Positions 21,892 to 34,974 are shown, counted from the first letter of the stretch. The stretch: DNA of 63,233 nucleotides from Providencia rustigianii DSM 4541 (GCF_000156395.1 NZ_GG703823.1:2637-65869), one strand, 5' to 3'. Numbers and translations: made by a program. The notes: generated from the letters alone by a model not told the origin.

Positions 21892-24531
21892 CTAACCCGT
21901 ATTACGCATCCCAGCTGCAACACCAGCAATCGTCACCATCAACGCTTGCTCAACGCGAGGGTCTGGATGCTCTTGCTGGCGAGAGCGATGAAGCAATTCG
22001 GCTTGCAGCACGTTCAATGGATCCGTATAAACGTTACGTAATGCGATAGATTCCGCGACCCATGGCAAGTCGGCCATCAACGCTTCATCCTTCGATACTG
22101 CCAGCACACTTTTAATATCTTCCGATAATTGGTCACGCAGCTTCTGTCCTAATGGCCATAAACGTTTTTCAACCAGGCGATGATCATAGTATTCCGCCAG
22201 CCATAAATCCGCTTTCGCGTACACCATTTCCAGCATCGCTATACGGGTTTTAAAGAACGTCCATTCCTGCCACATTTCATCAAGAACGGCTTGCTTACCT
22301 TCTTTCTCAATGACATGTTTCAGCGCAGCGCCTGCACCTAACCACGCCGGTAACATTAAGCGGTTTTGTGTCCATGCAAAAATCCATGGGATTGCGCGTA
22401 ACGTTTCCACGCCACCCGTTGGTCGACGTTTAGCTGGGCGAGAACCTAATGGCAGTTTACCCAACTCTAATTCCGGTGTAGCAGCACGAAAATAAGGAAC
22501 AAAGTCAGGCTGCTCACGGACATAATCGCGGTACATTTCACAAGAGACTTCGGACAGCGTGTTCATCACCGCTTTCCATTCTTCTTTCGGCTCTGCGGGA
22601 GGCAGTAAGTTAGCTTCGAGGATCGCACTCGCATACATTGCTAAGCTACTGATAGTCACTTGCGGTAAACCAAACTTAAAGCGGATCATTTCCCCTTGTT
22701 CGGTAACTCGTAGACCGCCTTTCAGACTACCCGGTGGTTGAGAAAGTAGAGCAGAATGTGCCGGTGCACCGCCACGACCAATGGTGCCTCCACGACCGTG
22801 GAATAGGGTCAACTTCACACCCTCTTTTTTACACAGTTTAATTAAAGAGTCTTGCGCATGATATTGCGCCCAAGATGCCGCCATGACCCCCGCATCTTTT
22901 GCAGAGTCAGAATAACCGATCATCACCATTTGATGGTCACCGATTAGATTGCGATACCATTCAATGCTAAGCAGTTTGGTCATCACGCTTTCTGCATTAT
23001 TTAAATCTTCCAGCGTTTCAAACAGAGGCGCCACTGGCAATTTAATGCAAGCCCCAGATGCTTTGAGTAGTAATTTAACCGCTAAAACATCCGATGGGAC
23101 TTTTGCCATTGAAATGACATAGGCTGCGATGGAGTCTTTCTTCGCTTTGGCAATAACTCGGCAGGTTTCAAATACTTCCTGAGTTTCCGCTGAAGGTTGC
23201 CAATCTTGCGGGATCAACGGACGGCGAGATTGTAATTCGGTCAGTAAGAAACGTTGTTTTTCCTCTTCCGACCATTCGCCATAATTTCCTAGCCCTAAAT
23301 ATTCTGTTAGCTCCGACAATGCTTCCGTATGTCGAGTGCTCTCTTGGCGGACATCAATACGCACCAATTGCAGACCAAAACTACGAATACGGCGCAGGGT
23401 ATCAAGCAGTGAACCATTGGCAATAATTTTCATATTGCAGGCAATCAGTGATTGATAGCAAGCGTACAGCGGATCCCATAATTGGGCATTATCCGTCAAT
23501 AGGTCAGCGGGTGGTAAAACTTGCTCCCCTTTGACTCGACCCTCTAAATACTCGAGCGTTGAGAATAACTGGCTACGTAAATTTTTTGCGATTTGACGAT
23601 AAGGTTCGTCAACATCATCACCACCCGCTAGGGCGCGTAATTCTGGGGTTGCTTCCGTCATGGAAAGCTCGGAAACCAATACTTGAATATCTTTGAGGAA
23701 TAAATCCGCCGCTTTCCAACGGCTTAATAGCAATACATGGCGGGTGACTTCTGCGGTCACATTTGGGTTACCATCTCGGTCTCCCCCCATCCATGAAGTA
23801 AAACGAATCGGATTAGCTTCGACAGGTAATTCCGCGCCAATCGACTCTTCAAGTTGTTCATTGAACTCACGTAAAAATGCAGGAACACCTTCCCATAGGG
23901 AGTTTTCGACAACTGCAAAACCCCACTTTGCTTCATCAATTGGCGTTGGGCGAATTTTACGGATTTCATCGGTATGCCAAGATTGTGCGACGAGCTGACG
24001 CAGGCGGCGCATAATATTATTACGCTCGTAATCGGCTAAATCATCATGGTCAAGTTGGGATAAACAGGTATTCACCTCGACCAATTTATGGATCAAGGTA
24101 CGACGCGCGATTTCAGTTGGGTGTGCCGTCAACACCAGCTCAATCGATAATTCTTCAACGGCTTTTTGAATATCTCCGTGACTAAAATCGTGCTCTTTTA
24201 AACGTCCAAATAATTTTTGCAGTGCAACTGGGTTACTTGCCGCTTCTCCGTGGGGAGAAATACTATGGTACTGCTCAGCCACGTTGGTCAGATTCAAAAA
24301 CTGGTTGAATGCCCGAGCAACCGGTAGTAGCTCATCGTTCGTGAGATTTTGTAAGGACACCAATAATTTTTGGCGCTGAACTTCATTACCAGCACGAGAG
24401 GATTTGGATAGCTTACGAATGGATTCGACTTTATCGAGAATATCTTCCCCGAGAGCTTCCTTGATAGTATCGCCGAGTAGTTTACCCAACATACTGACAT
24501 TACTGCGCATTGCGGAATATTGCTGATTCAT
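21892..24531 (-). CDS. ppc: Phosphoenolpyruvate carboxylase Ppc
   Basis: Anaplerotic enzyme that makes oxaloacetate from PEP and bicarbonate. The 879-residue product is close to the E. coli length (883). It carries the catalytic histidine motif VLTAHPTE (about 133-140), [10 protein letters not shown], and the glycine-rich [12 protein letters not shown] loop; it ends in MRNTG, the usual C-terminal tail. The ATG at 24531 ([11 protein letters not shown]) is chosen over an upstream in-frame start because it aligns with the family and follows AGGAGT. It lies left of metBL, convergent with gadC. Confidence 0.96.
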   Translation of the reverse strand: MNQQYSAMRSNVSMLGKLLGDTIKEALGEDILDKVESIRKLSKSSRAGNEVQRQKLLVSLQNLTNDELLPVARAFNQFLNLTNVAEQYHSISPHGEAASNPVALQKLFGRLKEHDFSHGDIQKAVEELSIELVLTAHPTEIARRTLIHKLVEVNTCLSQLDHDDLADYERNNIMRRLRQLVAQSWHTDEIRKIRPTPIDEAKWGFAVVENSLWEGVPAFLREFNEQLEESIGAELPVEANPIRFTSWMGGDRDGNPNVTAEVTRHVLLLSRWKAADLFLKDIQVLVSELSMTEATPELRALAGGDDVDEPYRQIAKNLRSQLFSTLEYLEGRVKGEQVLPPADLLTDNAQLWDPLYACYQSLIACNMKIIANGSLLDTLRRIRSFGLQLVRIDVRQESTRHTEALSELTEYLGLGNYGEWSEEEKQRFLLTELQSRRPLIPQDWQPSAETQEVFETCRVIAKAKKDSIAAYVISMAKVPSDVLAVKLLLKASGACIKLPVAPLFETLEDLNNAESVMTKLLSIEWYRNLIGDHQMVMIGYSDSAKDAGVMAASWAQYHAQDSLIKLCKKEGVKLTLFHGRGGTIGRGGAPAHSALLSQPPGSLKGGLRVTEQGEMIRFKFGLPQVTISSLAMYASAILEANLLPPAEPKEEWKAVMNTLSEVSCEMYRDYVREQPDFVPYFRAATPELELGKLPLGSRPAKRRPTGGVETLRAIPWIFAWTQNRLMLPAWLGAGAALKHVIEKEGKQAVLDEMWQEWTFFKTRIAMLEMVYAKADLWLAEYYDHRLVEKRLWPLGQKLRDQLSEDIKSVLAVSKDEALMADLPWVAESIALRNVYTDPLNVLQAELLHRSRQQEHPDPRVEQALMVTIAGVAAGMRNTG

Positions 24532-24899
24532 GGGACTCCTGATCTTGTGCTGTTGGCAGGATGCCACCCCGTTTCTCATGAACGGTTAACAAACTGCTCT
24601 GGATTTCCTGTAAGAAAATTTCAGTCGGCTGTAATAATGTTTTGTGATGCAGACCGCTAAATTCACCCTGTTCCCTATATTCATATCAGAAAAAAAGTGC
24701 TTTGGGTGATTTTTATGAAATTTAATTACAGCCTTATTTTTATTAATTTTTCTTATTTAAGTATTGTTTCAGCGCAATCTATCGTCGATTCAGCTCATTA
24801 AAGTCATGAATCTTGCTTAAGAATTAAATTGAGAGGATAAAATCAAAAAAATGTAGCACATTGGTCATATTGATCATCGACCAATGTGCTAGCTAGAGA
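24532..24899. other. ppc-metL intergenic region
   Basis: 368 bases. It should hold the leftward ppc promoter. The right part holds the metBL terminator hairpin (24855-24890). No other feature was recognised. Confidence 0.5.
24843..24890 (-). terminator. Terminator of the metBL operon
   Basis: Perfect 12-bp stem AGCACATTGGTC (24855-24866) with GACCAATGTGCT (24879-24890). On the minus strand it is followed by ACATTTTTTTG, a typical intrinsic terminator, 10 bases past the metL stop. Confidence 0.88.
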
Positions 24900-27341
24900 C
24901 TAGAGAAGTTGAGAAAGGCGGTTTAAATCTGATTGAATTGCTCCCGCGGTTACATCACGCCCTGCTCCCGGTCCTCTGATCACCAGTGGGTTATCGCGAT
25001 ACCAGCGGCTTTCGATCGCAAATACGTTATCCCCCGGTAGTAATGATGCCAAAGGATGCTCCGGTTTCACGGCTTCTACGCCAACTTTTGCCTTACCTTT
25101 CACCGCGTCGAAGCGCGCGACATAACGCAGAACTAACCCCATCTCTTGTGCCGCTTCCAAACGCTGCTGCATTTGGTCATTAATCACCGCACTGTTTTCG
25201 AAAAATTCATCTAAGGAACCTGTCTCAGCCTGAACAGGGACTAAAGACTCAACACGCACTTCATCCGGCTCAATGTCATAACCCGCTTCACGTGCCAGAA
25301 TAATCAATTTACGCATCACATCTTGCCCAGAAAGGTCGATACGTGGATCTGGCTCAGTAAGACCTTGTTGCCATGCTTGCTCCACTAACTCACTAAACGG
25401 AACTGACCCATCGAATTGCAAAAATAGCCAAGATAACGTGCCAGAGAAGATCCCGCTGATCGCTAAAATTGCGTCTCCGCTTTGTTTCAGATCACGCACT
25501 GCGTAGTTGATCGGTAAACCTGCGCCAACAGTGGCATTGTATAACCAGTGACGCCCTGTTTTCGCAAATGCATCACGAATTTCACGATATTGCTGAGTCG
25601 GTGCGGCTCCCGCAATTTTATTGGCGCTAATAACATGGAAACCATAGCTAGCAAAATCCACATAGCTGTTAGCTAGCTCACCGCTGGCCGTCACATCAAG
25701 AACAATTAAGTCATCGTAAGGGTGCGCACGCATCCACAGGAATAAATTATCATCTTGGTGTTCAATGGCTTCGTCATCAAAAAAGGCTAATGCGCGGCTT
25801 GGATCGATACCTTGATAATTCAATAAACTGCGTCGGCTATCTACCACTCCAGCCAAGACAAAATCAAAATCACTACGTGCGGAGATATTATTTTGTTCCA
25901 CAGAGAATAACTCTAACCAACGAGCGCCAATATTCCCTTTTCCAAATAACACTAAACCAATGCGTTTTTCTGCTCGGAACAAACTTTGATGCATTCCTTG
26001 AATAATATGCTCAGTTTGGTTAGTGCGCAGCACCGCCACCAAACTGATTCCATCTTCTGAATGCCAGATAAACTCAACGGGTTGCCCTTTGAGTTCTTCA
26101 TAGAATCGGTGGCTATGCAGTGGTTTTTTACATACACCCGCCCCCACTAATGCCACTAAGGAAAAACCTTCACGTAAAGAGAGTGACCCGGGCAGAGCGG
26201 CTTCTTCCAAGACATTTAAAGCGCTTTCAACCACTTCAGAGGTGTAACACAGCTGTAAAATAGCGCGATCATGATGAACACCACGCGCTAGCGGGCGCAA
26301 TTGAACCCGTTTGAGTAATAAATCGATATCTTTGCAGATTTGATTAAAATCACGCCCTGCAGCAATTCTTAACTCAATCAAGCACACATCATCATGGCTC
26401 GTGACAATTTTAGCACCTGCCCCTGACGCTAATACACGCTCAATTTTGGTGGAACCTTGCTCGGGTTGGTAACTGCAACGTAATTGCAGATCAATATTGC
26501 TCACAGAAACTGGCTGCAAAGTGCGGGTATGCAGTACTGGTGCGGCAAGGCGAGCCAGTTCACTGGCTTCATCCAGTCTTAACAGTGGCAATAAACACGC
26601 ATCTTTGACCTTACGTGGGTCAGCGCTGTATACCCCTGCCACATCACTCCAAATTGTCACTTTACCGACATCTGCCAGCGCACCAACTTGGGTCGCAGAA
26701 TAATCGCTACCATTACGCCCTAACAAGACAGTTTCACCTTTATGGTTACGGGAAATAAATCCTGTGACCACAATACGACGATCTGGATACTGGACTAGTA
26801 ATTGCTGTAATAATTGGCGAGATTGAGATTCATCAACTTGAGGTTGAGCGGCTCTTTCTGCACGCAAAAAAGTTCTCGCGTCTAGCCATGCACTTGCCAT
26901 GTCAAATTGCTCAAGTACCGCAGACATTAAACGTGCAGACCAAATTTCCCCATGCCCAACCACTTCTGCATATGTCACATCATTAACGGGCTTATCCAAT
27001 AAGCCACTCAGACGCTCTAAATCGGCAACAAATAATGCATTCAGCGCTTCAGCTTGATCTTCAGGTAACAGGCCACTAATCAAATCCTGTTGATATCGAC
27101 GGAGAGCCTGCTGTACCTGATGAGCAGAGATACGGTCACTTTGGCTTAGTTTTAACCAACTAATCAATTGATTCGTCGTACTTCCTGCCGCGGAGACAAC
27201 CATTAAATCGCCGGGTTGACTATAGTTCGCCATAATATTGGCGACACGCTGATAACATTTCACATCAGCTAAACTACTTCCCCCGAACTTATGTAACTGC
27301 CGGTGACAAGGCGTCACCTCAAATGCTGTCAATGCACTCAT
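24900..27341 (-). CDS. metL: Bifunctional aspartokinase II / homoserine dehydrogenase II MetL
   Basis: Catalyses the first and third steps from aspartate toward methionine. The 813-residue fusion has an N-terminal aspartokinase domain (HKFGGSSLAD near residues 17-26, LLGRNGSDYSAT, SDVAGVYSADPR) and a C-terminal homoserine dehydrogenase domain (NAD motif LFGKGNIGARW, then SANKIAGA and GTLSWLF). The ATG at 27341 follows GGAG; the codon just before it is TTG and would add one residue. It begins 12 bases after the metB stop. Like E. coli MetL it should not be threonine-sensitive (family knowledge). Confidence 0.96.
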   Translation of the reverse strand: MSALTAFEVTPCHRQLHKFGGSSLADVKCYQRVANIMANYSQPGDLMVVSAAGSTTNQLISWLKLSQSDRISAHQVQQALRRYQQDLISGLLPEDQAEALNALFVADLERLSGLLDKPVNDVTYAEVVGHGEIWSARLMSAVLEQFDMASAWLDARTFLRAERAAQPQVDESQSRQLLQQLLVQYPDRRIVVTGFISRNHKGETVLLGRNGSDYSATQVGALADVGKVTIWSDVAGVYSADPRKVKDACLLPLLRLDEASELARLAAPVLHTRTLQPVSVSNIDLQLRCSYQPEQGSTKIERVLASGAGAKIVTSHDDVCLIELRIAAGRDFNQICKDIDLLLKRVQLRPLARGVHHDRAILQLCYTSEVVESALNVLEEAALPGSLSLREGFSLVALVGAGVCKKPLHSHRFYEELKGQPVEFIWHSEDGISLVAVLRTNQTEHIIQGMHQSLFRAEKRIGLVLFGKGNIGARWLELFSVEQNNISARSDFDFVLAGVVDSRRSLLNYQGIDPSRALAFFDDEAIEHQDDNLFLWMRAHPYDDLIVLDVTASGELANSYVDFASYGFHVISANKIAGAAPTQQYREIRDAFAKTGRHWLYNATVGAGLPINYAVRDLKQSGDAILAISGIFSGTLSWLFLQFDGSVPFSELVEQAWQQGLTEPDPRIDLSGQDVMRKLIILAREAGYDIEPDEVRVESLVPVQAETGSLDEFFENSAVINDQMQQRLEAAQEMGLVLRYVARFDAVKGKAKVGVEAVKPEHPLASLLPGDNVFAIESRWYRDNPLVIRGPGAGRDVTAGAIQSDLNRLSQLL

Positions 27342-27352
27342 CAAAAACTCCG

Positions 27353-28513
27353 CTAACGTTGTGACGCAACCTTAAATGCGTTAGTCAAATCTGCAATTAG
27401 ATCTTGAATATCTTCAATACCCACTGAAATCCGCAATAAATTATCGGTAATTCCTGCGGCAGTTCGTGCTTCAGGAGACATTCCCGCATGAGTCATGGTC
27501 GCCGTATGGGAAATCAAGGTTTCAACACCACCAAGAGATTCCGCTAATGTAAACAGGGTGAGTGCCTGAAGAAAATGACGCAACTGTTGCTCATCACCTG
27601 CAAATTCAAAACTTAACATCGCACCAAAGCCAGCTTGTTGCTTGACCGCAATTTCGTGCCCTGGATGATCACTCAAAGCAGGATAATATATTTTCTGAAC
27701 GAGAGGCTGAGTTTTAAGATATTTTACGATCTCATCGGCGTTACGTTGCTGCTGTGCAATACGTGGAGACAATGTTCTCATGCCTCTTAGCAGCAAATAG
27801 CTATCGAAAGCGCCCCCCGTAACACCGATATTATTTGCCCACCATGCTAATTCTAGTGCCCATTTTTCTTCTTTAGCAATCACGGCGCCTGCAATAATAT
27901 CTGAATGACCATTAAGATATTTTGTACATGAATGTACAACAAAATCAGCGCCTAAGGCTAATGGTTGCTGCAATATCGGACTCAAAAATGTGTTATCGAC
28001 CACCACGAATGCCCCCGCCTGATGGGCGAGACTGGCAATATGTTGGATATCATAAATTCTCAGTAGCGGATTACTCGGCGTTTCAATCAAGACTAACTTA
28101 GGTTTCTTTGCTAGTGCGGCTTGCAAGGCTGATTCATCGCTTTGATTGATAAACTCAACTTGATAAGCCCCTTTCAGGCTTAAGCTATGAAATAAACGGT
28201 AGCTGCCGCCATAACAATCATGGGGAGCAATGAGTAAGTCGCCGGGTTGCAATAAAACGGTACACAGTAAATGGAGAGCTGACATACCACTGTTTGTCAT
28301 CACCGCACCGCTTCCACCTTCTAACTGTGCCAATGTGCGCTGTACAATATCGCGCCCCGGATTACCTCGACGAGAATAATCATGGGCTCTTGGCTCATTA
28401 AAATCGGTGAAATTATAAGTGCTGGATAAATAGATAGGGGGAACAACACAGCCAAATTGCTGGTCTTCATTTAATCCATTATGTATTGCGATTGTTGATG
28501 CCTTGTATGTCAT
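27353..28513 (-). CDS. metB: Cystathionine gamma-synthase MetB
   Basis: PLP enzyme that joins O-succinylhomoserine and cysteine. The 386-residue product equals the E. coli length. It has SRRGNPGRD, the PLP lysine in HSCTKYLNGHSD, and AESLGGVETLISH. The ATG at 28513 (MTYKASTIAIHNG) follows GGAGAGA and matches the family; an in-frame upstream start would add ten residues running into the operator side. First gene of the metBL operon, divergent from metJ, with MetJ boxes about 50 bases upstream. Confidence 0.96.
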   Translation of the reverse strand: MTYKASTIAIHNGLNEDQQFGCVVPPIYLSSTYNFTDFNEPRAHDYSRRGNPGRDIVQRTLAQLEGGSGAVMTNSGMSALHLLCTVLLQPGDLLIAPHDCYGGSYRLFHSLSLKGAYQVEFINQSDESALQAALAKKPKLVLIETPSNPLLRIYDIQHIASLAHQAGAFVVVDNTFLSPILQQPLALGADFVVHSCTKYLNGHSDIIAGAVIAKEEKWALELAWWANNIGVTGGAFDSYLLLRGMRTLSPRIAQQQRNADEIVKYLKTQPLVQKIYYPALSDHPGHEIAVKQQAGFGAMLSFEFAGDEQQLRHFLQALTLFTLAESLGGVETLISHTATMTHAGMSPEARTAAGITDNLLRISVGIEDIQDLIADLTNAFKVASQR

Positions 28514-28563
28514 GGGCGTCTCTCCAAGTATGGGATAGCTCAAATCATACGCAAATGAAATTT

Positions 28564-28587
28564 AGACGTCAACATGTCCGGACGTCT
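28564..28587. promoter_or_regulatory. MetJ boxes in the metB-metJ divergent region
   Basis: Three contiguous 8-bp boxes, AGACGTCA, ACATGTCC and GGACGTCT, close to tandem AGACGTCT. A weaker fourth may follow. Lying closer to metB (50 bases) than metJ (245 bases), they should repress metBL and probably also metJ. Confidence 0.88.
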
Positions 28588-28832
28588 AAACCTCTTTACG
28601 TTTATATCAACTAATGGAATAATCAGCCATAATAACTATGTGCCAATTGATGGCTGGTAGCATAAGCAGGCATATAAACACACTTAGCTGGTTAATTTCT
28701 CAAGAGAAATTATAATAATCTAAGTGACATTTATTCTAACTTGTATGCAGAACTTTCACTGGATGAATATTTTTCAGGAAGGTTATCGGCATATTATTTT
28801 TTTATTATTAATGAACATATCCAAGGTATCTC

Positions 28833-29150
28833 ATGGCTGAATGGAACGGTGAATATGTCAGTCCGTATGCTGAACATGGCAAAAAGAGTGAGCAAGTCAA
28901 AAAAATTACAGTATCAATTCCTTTAAAGGTGCTGAAAATTTTGACTGATGAACGTACTCGTCGTCAAATCAATAACTTGCGTCATGCGACTAACAGTGAA
29001 TTACTGTGTGAAGCCTTTTTACATGCATTTACTGGTCAACCTTTGCCGAATGACGAAGATTTGCGTAAAGAGCGCAATGATGAGATCCCTGAAGCGGCTA
29101 AAGAGATTATGCGCGAACTGGGGATCGACCCAGAAACTTGGGAATATTAA
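28833..29150 (+). CDS. metJ: Methionine repressor MetJ
   Basis: Ribbon-helix-helix repressor that uses S-adenosylmethionine as corepressor. The 105-residue product is almost identical to E. coli MetJ: the DNA-contacting beta strand [11 protein letters not shown] (about 22-32), helix [16 protein letters not shown], and GIDPETWEY at the end. It acts at the met boxes seen upstream of metB and metF. It is divergent from metB, with an AAGG ribosome site, and followed by a GC-rich hairpin (29181-29204). Confidence 0.97.
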   Translation: MAEWNGEYVSPYAEHGKKSEQVKKITVSIPLKVLKILTDERTRRQINNLRHATNSELLCEAFLHAFTGQPLPNDEDLRKERNDEIPEAAKEIMRELGIDPETWEY

Positions 29151-29180
29151 TTTTCTTATTCGTCCTATCTCATTGTTTTA

Positions 29181-29204
29181 TTCGGCTCGCTAACACGAGC
29201 CGAA
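29181..29204 (+). terminator. Hairpin after metJ
   Basis: Perfect 9-bp stem TTCGGCTCG (29181-29189) with CGAGCCGAA (29196-29204), 30 bases after the metJ stop. The T-run is poor, but the stem and position are typical. Confidence 0.65.
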
Positions 29205-29330
29205 TGCGTCCTTCCAAAGGATTCCTCTGATTTATCCTGCTTTCAGAATTCCCCTCAGGTTTTATTCTTCATATTTATCTACACTCGACCGCTATTACAC
29301 ACGACAATAACAACAATCAGAGGTCTGATA

Positions 29331-30062
29331 ATGAATACATATCGCCCGCTTATTGCCTGCCTACTCGGTAGCGCATTATTAATTACCGCTGGATGCGGGG
29401 CTCCCCAGCAATATGCAACGAGTGCATCAGCCCCTGAAGACTCAGCAAAAAAATTGGGAACAAAGTGGGGAGAGGATGTAGATTCTTCAGTTATCACGGT
29501 TAATGCTTCTCGACTTTCTTCAACCGCCTATGATACCGCCACGATTTACTATCGGGGTGAGCAAGTCCCTCGCAATACCAGTACATTCACAAAACTTCCA
29601 TTACAACCATTGATGATTACAGTGACCAATGAGTCAGGACGCCCGATGGATTTTTATCGTAATAATCAAGGGCAATACATTCTTCCCGCTAAAGAAGGTC
29701 AACGTTATCAATTGGTAATCACCAATACCGATAACCACCGAACTTTCGAAGTTGTCACCACCATTGATGGGCTGGATGTCCTAAATGGGCAAGCAGGATC
29801 GCATCAGAATTCAGGTTATTTGGTACGCCCTAATGGCCAGCTTACCATTGACGGTTTCCGTAAAAATGATAACCAAGTGGCTGCATTCCGTTTTGCGGCA
29901 CCTGAAGAGTCTTATGTTAATCAAAATATTCAAGGGGATGAACGAAATATTGGCGTAATTGGATTTGCTATTTTTGAAGTAAAAGAAGAGCTACCTGACT
30001 GTGAAGCAAATCCATTTCCTGCCGATAATAAATATGCTCCCGCGCCCTGCCAAAAACGCTAG
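29331..30062 (+). CDS. Putative lipoprotein of unknown function
   Basis: The 243-residue product has a lipoprotein signal with a lipobox ending in TAGC (lipidated Cys at about 22). The +2 residue is Gly, so outer-membrane sorting is expected. The mature part is mainly beta: a VTNESG strand, HRTFEVVTTIDGLDVLNGQ, SGYLVRPNG, IDGFRKN and VIGFAIFEV. It resembles a hypothetical surface lipoprotein family seen in other proteobacteria, without a known role (recollection, not a search). It lies between metJ and rpmE, which are adjacent in E. coli, so it is accessory, and is followed by a terminator (30083-30120). Confidence 0.78.
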   Translation: MNTYRPLIACLLGSALLITAGCGAPQQYATSASAPEDSAKKLGTKWGEDVDSSVITVNASRLSSTAYDTATIYYRGEQVPRNTSTFTKLPLQPLMITVTNESGRPMDFYRNNQGQYILPAKEGQRYQLVITNTDNHRTFEVVTTIDGLDVLNGQAGSHQNSGYLVRPNGQLTIDGFRKNDNQVAAFRFAAPEESYVNQNIQGDERNIGVIGFAIFEVKEELPDCEANPFPADNKYAPAPCQKR

Positions 30063-30082
30063 TTTTCTCTAGTTGTTGTTTA

Positions 30083-30120
30083 GGCGCATTGAGCTGATAA
30101 ATGCGCCATTCTTCTTTTAT
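30083..30120 (+). terminator. Terminator after the lipoprotein gene
   Basis: Stem GGCGCATT (30083-30090) with AATGCGCC (30100-30107), followed by ATTCTTCTTTT. Confidence 0.75.
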
Positions 30121-30324
30121 TAATCCATCGGTGATTAATTGGCCCGCTAGAGTGCAATTTATCATCGGTTTTAATGCTTTTTATACTCGTAAATGCTGAA
30201 TTAAATTAAAAAAATAAGAAAGCATGCCGTATATCAAGTTTTAACTCGATCCTACATAAGCATTATTCATTGTTATCTATACTAATAATGCGTAATCCGA
30301 ACATCGACTAAATGGAATTAATAA

Positions 30325-31050
30325 ATGAAGAAAATTTTTGCAGTCTCTTTACTAAGTTTGGTTTCTAGCATGGCAATGGCATCAACAAACGGTCTTTATG
30401 TCTCTGGTAAGATTGGTGCTTCAATTGTGCAACTTTCAGATCAAAAATGGGAAACGACGGATCATGAGTTCGAGCAGGAAAATCTCGGCAAAACCAATGA
30501 TTCCGTGTTTGGCGGCAATATTGCAGTAGGTTACGATTTTTCAAAAACAACCACTTTGCCTATTCGTACCGAGTTAGAGTTTGGTATGCGGGAAAAAGCC
30601 TCAACAAGTCACAACCTTGACTCAGTTAATGACCCTGGTGTTTTCAGCAGTTCAGATGATGTGAAAGCAGATATCACCTTAAACACGGTCATGGTCAATA
30701 CCTATTATGACTTCAAAAATGACACCAAATTTACTCCGTATATTTCTGTTGGATTAGGGATGGCAAGCATTAATCACAAAATGCGTTATGACTACAATGA
30801 TCATATTGTGAGTATGAATCAATTCACTCATGAGAAATTCACTAAATCTAAAACCACCAATAATTTTGCCTGGAGTGTTGGTCTCGGTTCGCAGTACCAA
30901 GTGAATAATCATCTTTCGTTAGATATGAGCTACCGCTTTTTAGATGCAGGAAAATCTAAAGCCAGCTACTACGAAGATAATCAAGAAAATGTCTCTAAAG
31001 TAAAAGTTCAAAGCCACGATATTATGTTCGGATTAGTTTATCGCTTCTAA
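30325..31050 (+). CDS. Outer-membrane beta-barrel protein (Opa/OMP_b-brl type), paralogue 1
   Basis: The 241-residue product has a Sec signal peptide (cleavage after AMA, about 19) and a barrel-like mature protein: alternating strands (LYVSGKIGAS, NIAVGYDF, RTELEFGM, TYYDFKND, YISVGLGMAS, WSVGLGSQYQ, LDMSYRF) and a C-terminal phenylalanine (LVYRF) as used by the BAM machine. Strand count suggests an 8-stranded Opa/OmpX-like barrel with long loops, so adhesion or serum-resistance roles are possible, but this is inference. Paralogue 2 follows 276 bases later. Confidence 0.82.
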   Translation: MKKIFAVSLLSLVSSMAMASTNGLYVSGKIGASIVQLSDQKWETTDHEFEQENLGKTNDSVFGGNIAVGYDFSKTTTLPIRTELEFGMREKASTSHNLDSVNDPGVFSSSDDVKADITLNTVMVNTYYDFKNDTKFTPYISVGLGMASINHKMRYDYNDHIVSMNQFTHEKFTKSKTTNNFAWSVGLGSQYQVNNHLSLDMSYRFLDAGKSKASYYEDNQENVSKVKVQSHDIMFGLVYRF

Positions 31051-31068
31051 TATTTTACTTTTATTGCC

Positions 31069-31108
31069 TTGCACCTTAATACATTCTTTAATGATGATTG
31101 AGGTGCAA
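31069..31108 (+). terminator. Hairpin after outer-membrane paralogue 1
   Basis: TTGCACCT (31069-31076) pairs with AGGTGCAA (31101-31108) around a long loop, 19 bases after the stop. It separates the two paralogues into distinct transcripts, but no T-run follows. Confidence 0.5.
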
Positions 31109-31326
31109 TCCGCCCCCCATCATTAGATATTAAAATTAAACATTCATATTAAGTTAAATTAAAATTTTTAACACTCAGTTAATTTCAACATTTAGTTTCA
31201 ATAATTAATCTTTTTATATCAAAATTCAGTGTGGTTATCTGAAGATCTCCAATAGCCTCTAAAACGTCCAATTTCATTTATACTCCAGTTATATTTCACA
31301 TTGAAATAATTAACTGGTGCTTAACA

Positions 31327-32061
31327 ATGAAAAAAATAATTTTAATCTCCACATGCTTGTTGTTTGCTAATTTAGCAATAGCATCCAGTAATAACGGTGT
31401 TTATCTATCAAGTAAAATTGGTGTATCTGTGCTTAATATGTATGACTCTAAATTTGAGTATAGTAATGATAAGAAACCCGATTTTAAAATGCTAAAATTT
31501 AATGACAAAAGTCACCCTGCCTTTGGTAATTATCTTGCCGTGGGTTATAACTTTTATGATCAGTTTTCAATGCCTATTCGGGCTGAATTAGAAGTTGGAA
31601 TGAGGGGAAAAGTCAGCAATACTCATAGCCTCAATGCTCTTTCAAGCTTATCGAGTAGTTCATCTGATATGAAAAATGAAGCAACACTGACGACCGTGAT
31701 GTTAAATGGCTACTATGATATGAAAAACCAAACTGCGTTTGCTCCCTATATTTCATTTGGGCTTGGATTGGCAAGCACTCGCTATGAAAATACACAACGG
31801 TCAGAATTTGAAATTTTAGGTTTAAAGCAAAGTTCTAATCAGTCAAAATCCCAAAGAATCAATAAATTAGCATGGAGCTTGGGACTTGGAAGCCGATATG
31901 CATTCAATGATAATTTATCCTTCGATCTGGGCTATCGGTTCACCGAAGCGGGTAAGTATAAGATATCAATGCCCAATGCATTTGATAAAGATGGAACAGA
32001 CACATCCACAATAAAACTCGCCGCTCATGACTTTATGTTTGGGATTGCTTACCGCTTTTAG
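31327..32061 (+). CDS. Outer-membrane beta-barrel protein (Opa/OMP_b-brl type), paralogue 2
   Basis: The 244-residue product shares fold and order of conserved segments with the upstream gene: signal peptide (cleavage after AIA, about 19), GVYLSSKIGVS, YLAVGYNF, IRAELEVGMRGK, LNGYYDMKN, YISFGLGLAST, WSLGLGSRY, LGYRFTEAGKYK, and C-terminal IAYRF. Loops differ strongly between the two, as in surface proteins under diversifying selection. It has its own upstream region and ends at a perfect palindromic terminator shared with rpmE. Confidence 0.82.
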   Translation: MKKIILISTCLLFANLAIASSNNGVYLSSKIGVSVLNMYDSKFEYSNDKKPDFKMLKFNDKSHPAFGNYLAVGYNFYDQFSMPIRAELEVGMRGKVSNTHSLNALSSLSSSSSDMKNEATLTTVMLNGYYDMKNQTAFAPYISFGLGLASTRYENTQRSEFEILGLKQSSNQSKSQRINKLAWSLGLGSRYAFNDNLSFDLGYRFTEAGKYKISMPNAFDKDGTDTSTIKLAAHDFMFGIAYRF

Positions 32062-32090
32062 ATGCTGGAAATGGTAGATTTTAGACAATA

Positions 32091-32118
32091 AAAAACCTGT
32101 TCAATTGAACAGGTTTTT
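32091..32118. terminator. Bidirectional terminator before rpmE
   Basis: Perfect 28-base palindrome with arms AAAAACCTGTTCAA and TTGAACAGGTTTTT. It ends the rightward outer-membrane gene and the leftward rpmE. Confidence 0.9.
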
Positions 32119-32157
32119 ACTGAATACGTTAAATTAACTTCAACGAGACAGGCTTGA

Positions 32158-32373
32158 TTATTTTTTAGCACCTGGAATGCTGAAACGCTGATTAAAGCGA
32201 TCAACACGACCACCAGTAGCAACGTCACGTTGTTTACCAGTATAGAACGGGTGGCAGTTACCACAAACGTCCAGGTTCAGAGAATGACCAGCTGTTGAGT
32301 TAATTTTCATTACGTTACCGCAAGAACAAGTCGCAGTAATTTCTTCGTATTTAGGGTGAATACCTTTTTTCAT
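32158..32373 (-). CDS. rpmE: 50S ribosomal protein L31 (zinc-binding form)
   Basis: 71 residues. The cysteines C16 and C18 (TCSCG) and C37 and C40 (DVCGNCHPF) form the zinc site of the C+ type L31. The ATG at 32373 ([11 protein letters not shown]) matches the family and is preceded by AGAGG; an in-frame upstream start would add 19 nonconserved residues. It is divergent from priA, as in E. coli. Confidence 0.97.
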   Translation of the reverse strand: MKKGIHPKYEEITATCSCGNVMKINSTAGHSLNLDVCGNCHPFYTGKQRDVATGGRVDRFNQRFSIPGAKK

Positions 32374-32558
32374 GGGAGAACCTCTAATAAGGCCGTGTCG
32401 CCATTCCAGCCCTAACGCCGGACACCACACGTCGTGTTGATTAAATTTAGTATATTGGCAAGGATTAGGTTTTCACAAAAACAAATATTTTCGCAAAATT
32501 AATGATACCAAAGGCGGCGGATCATACAGAAAATCTGTTTACCACGCAATGAAATTAG

Positions 32559-34826
<2,268 letters not shown>

Positions 34827-34974
34827 TCACCATCCTAGCTACCTCTTTGTTGGTAAGATAACTGACTGAGTCTGTTAGTTAAACCCTCATATTTTGCCAA
34901 CAATTTACCCATTAAGAATTTGGATTAAGTATTTCTCATACTAACTATTTTCGAAATTTGCGAGTCAGCTCTAA

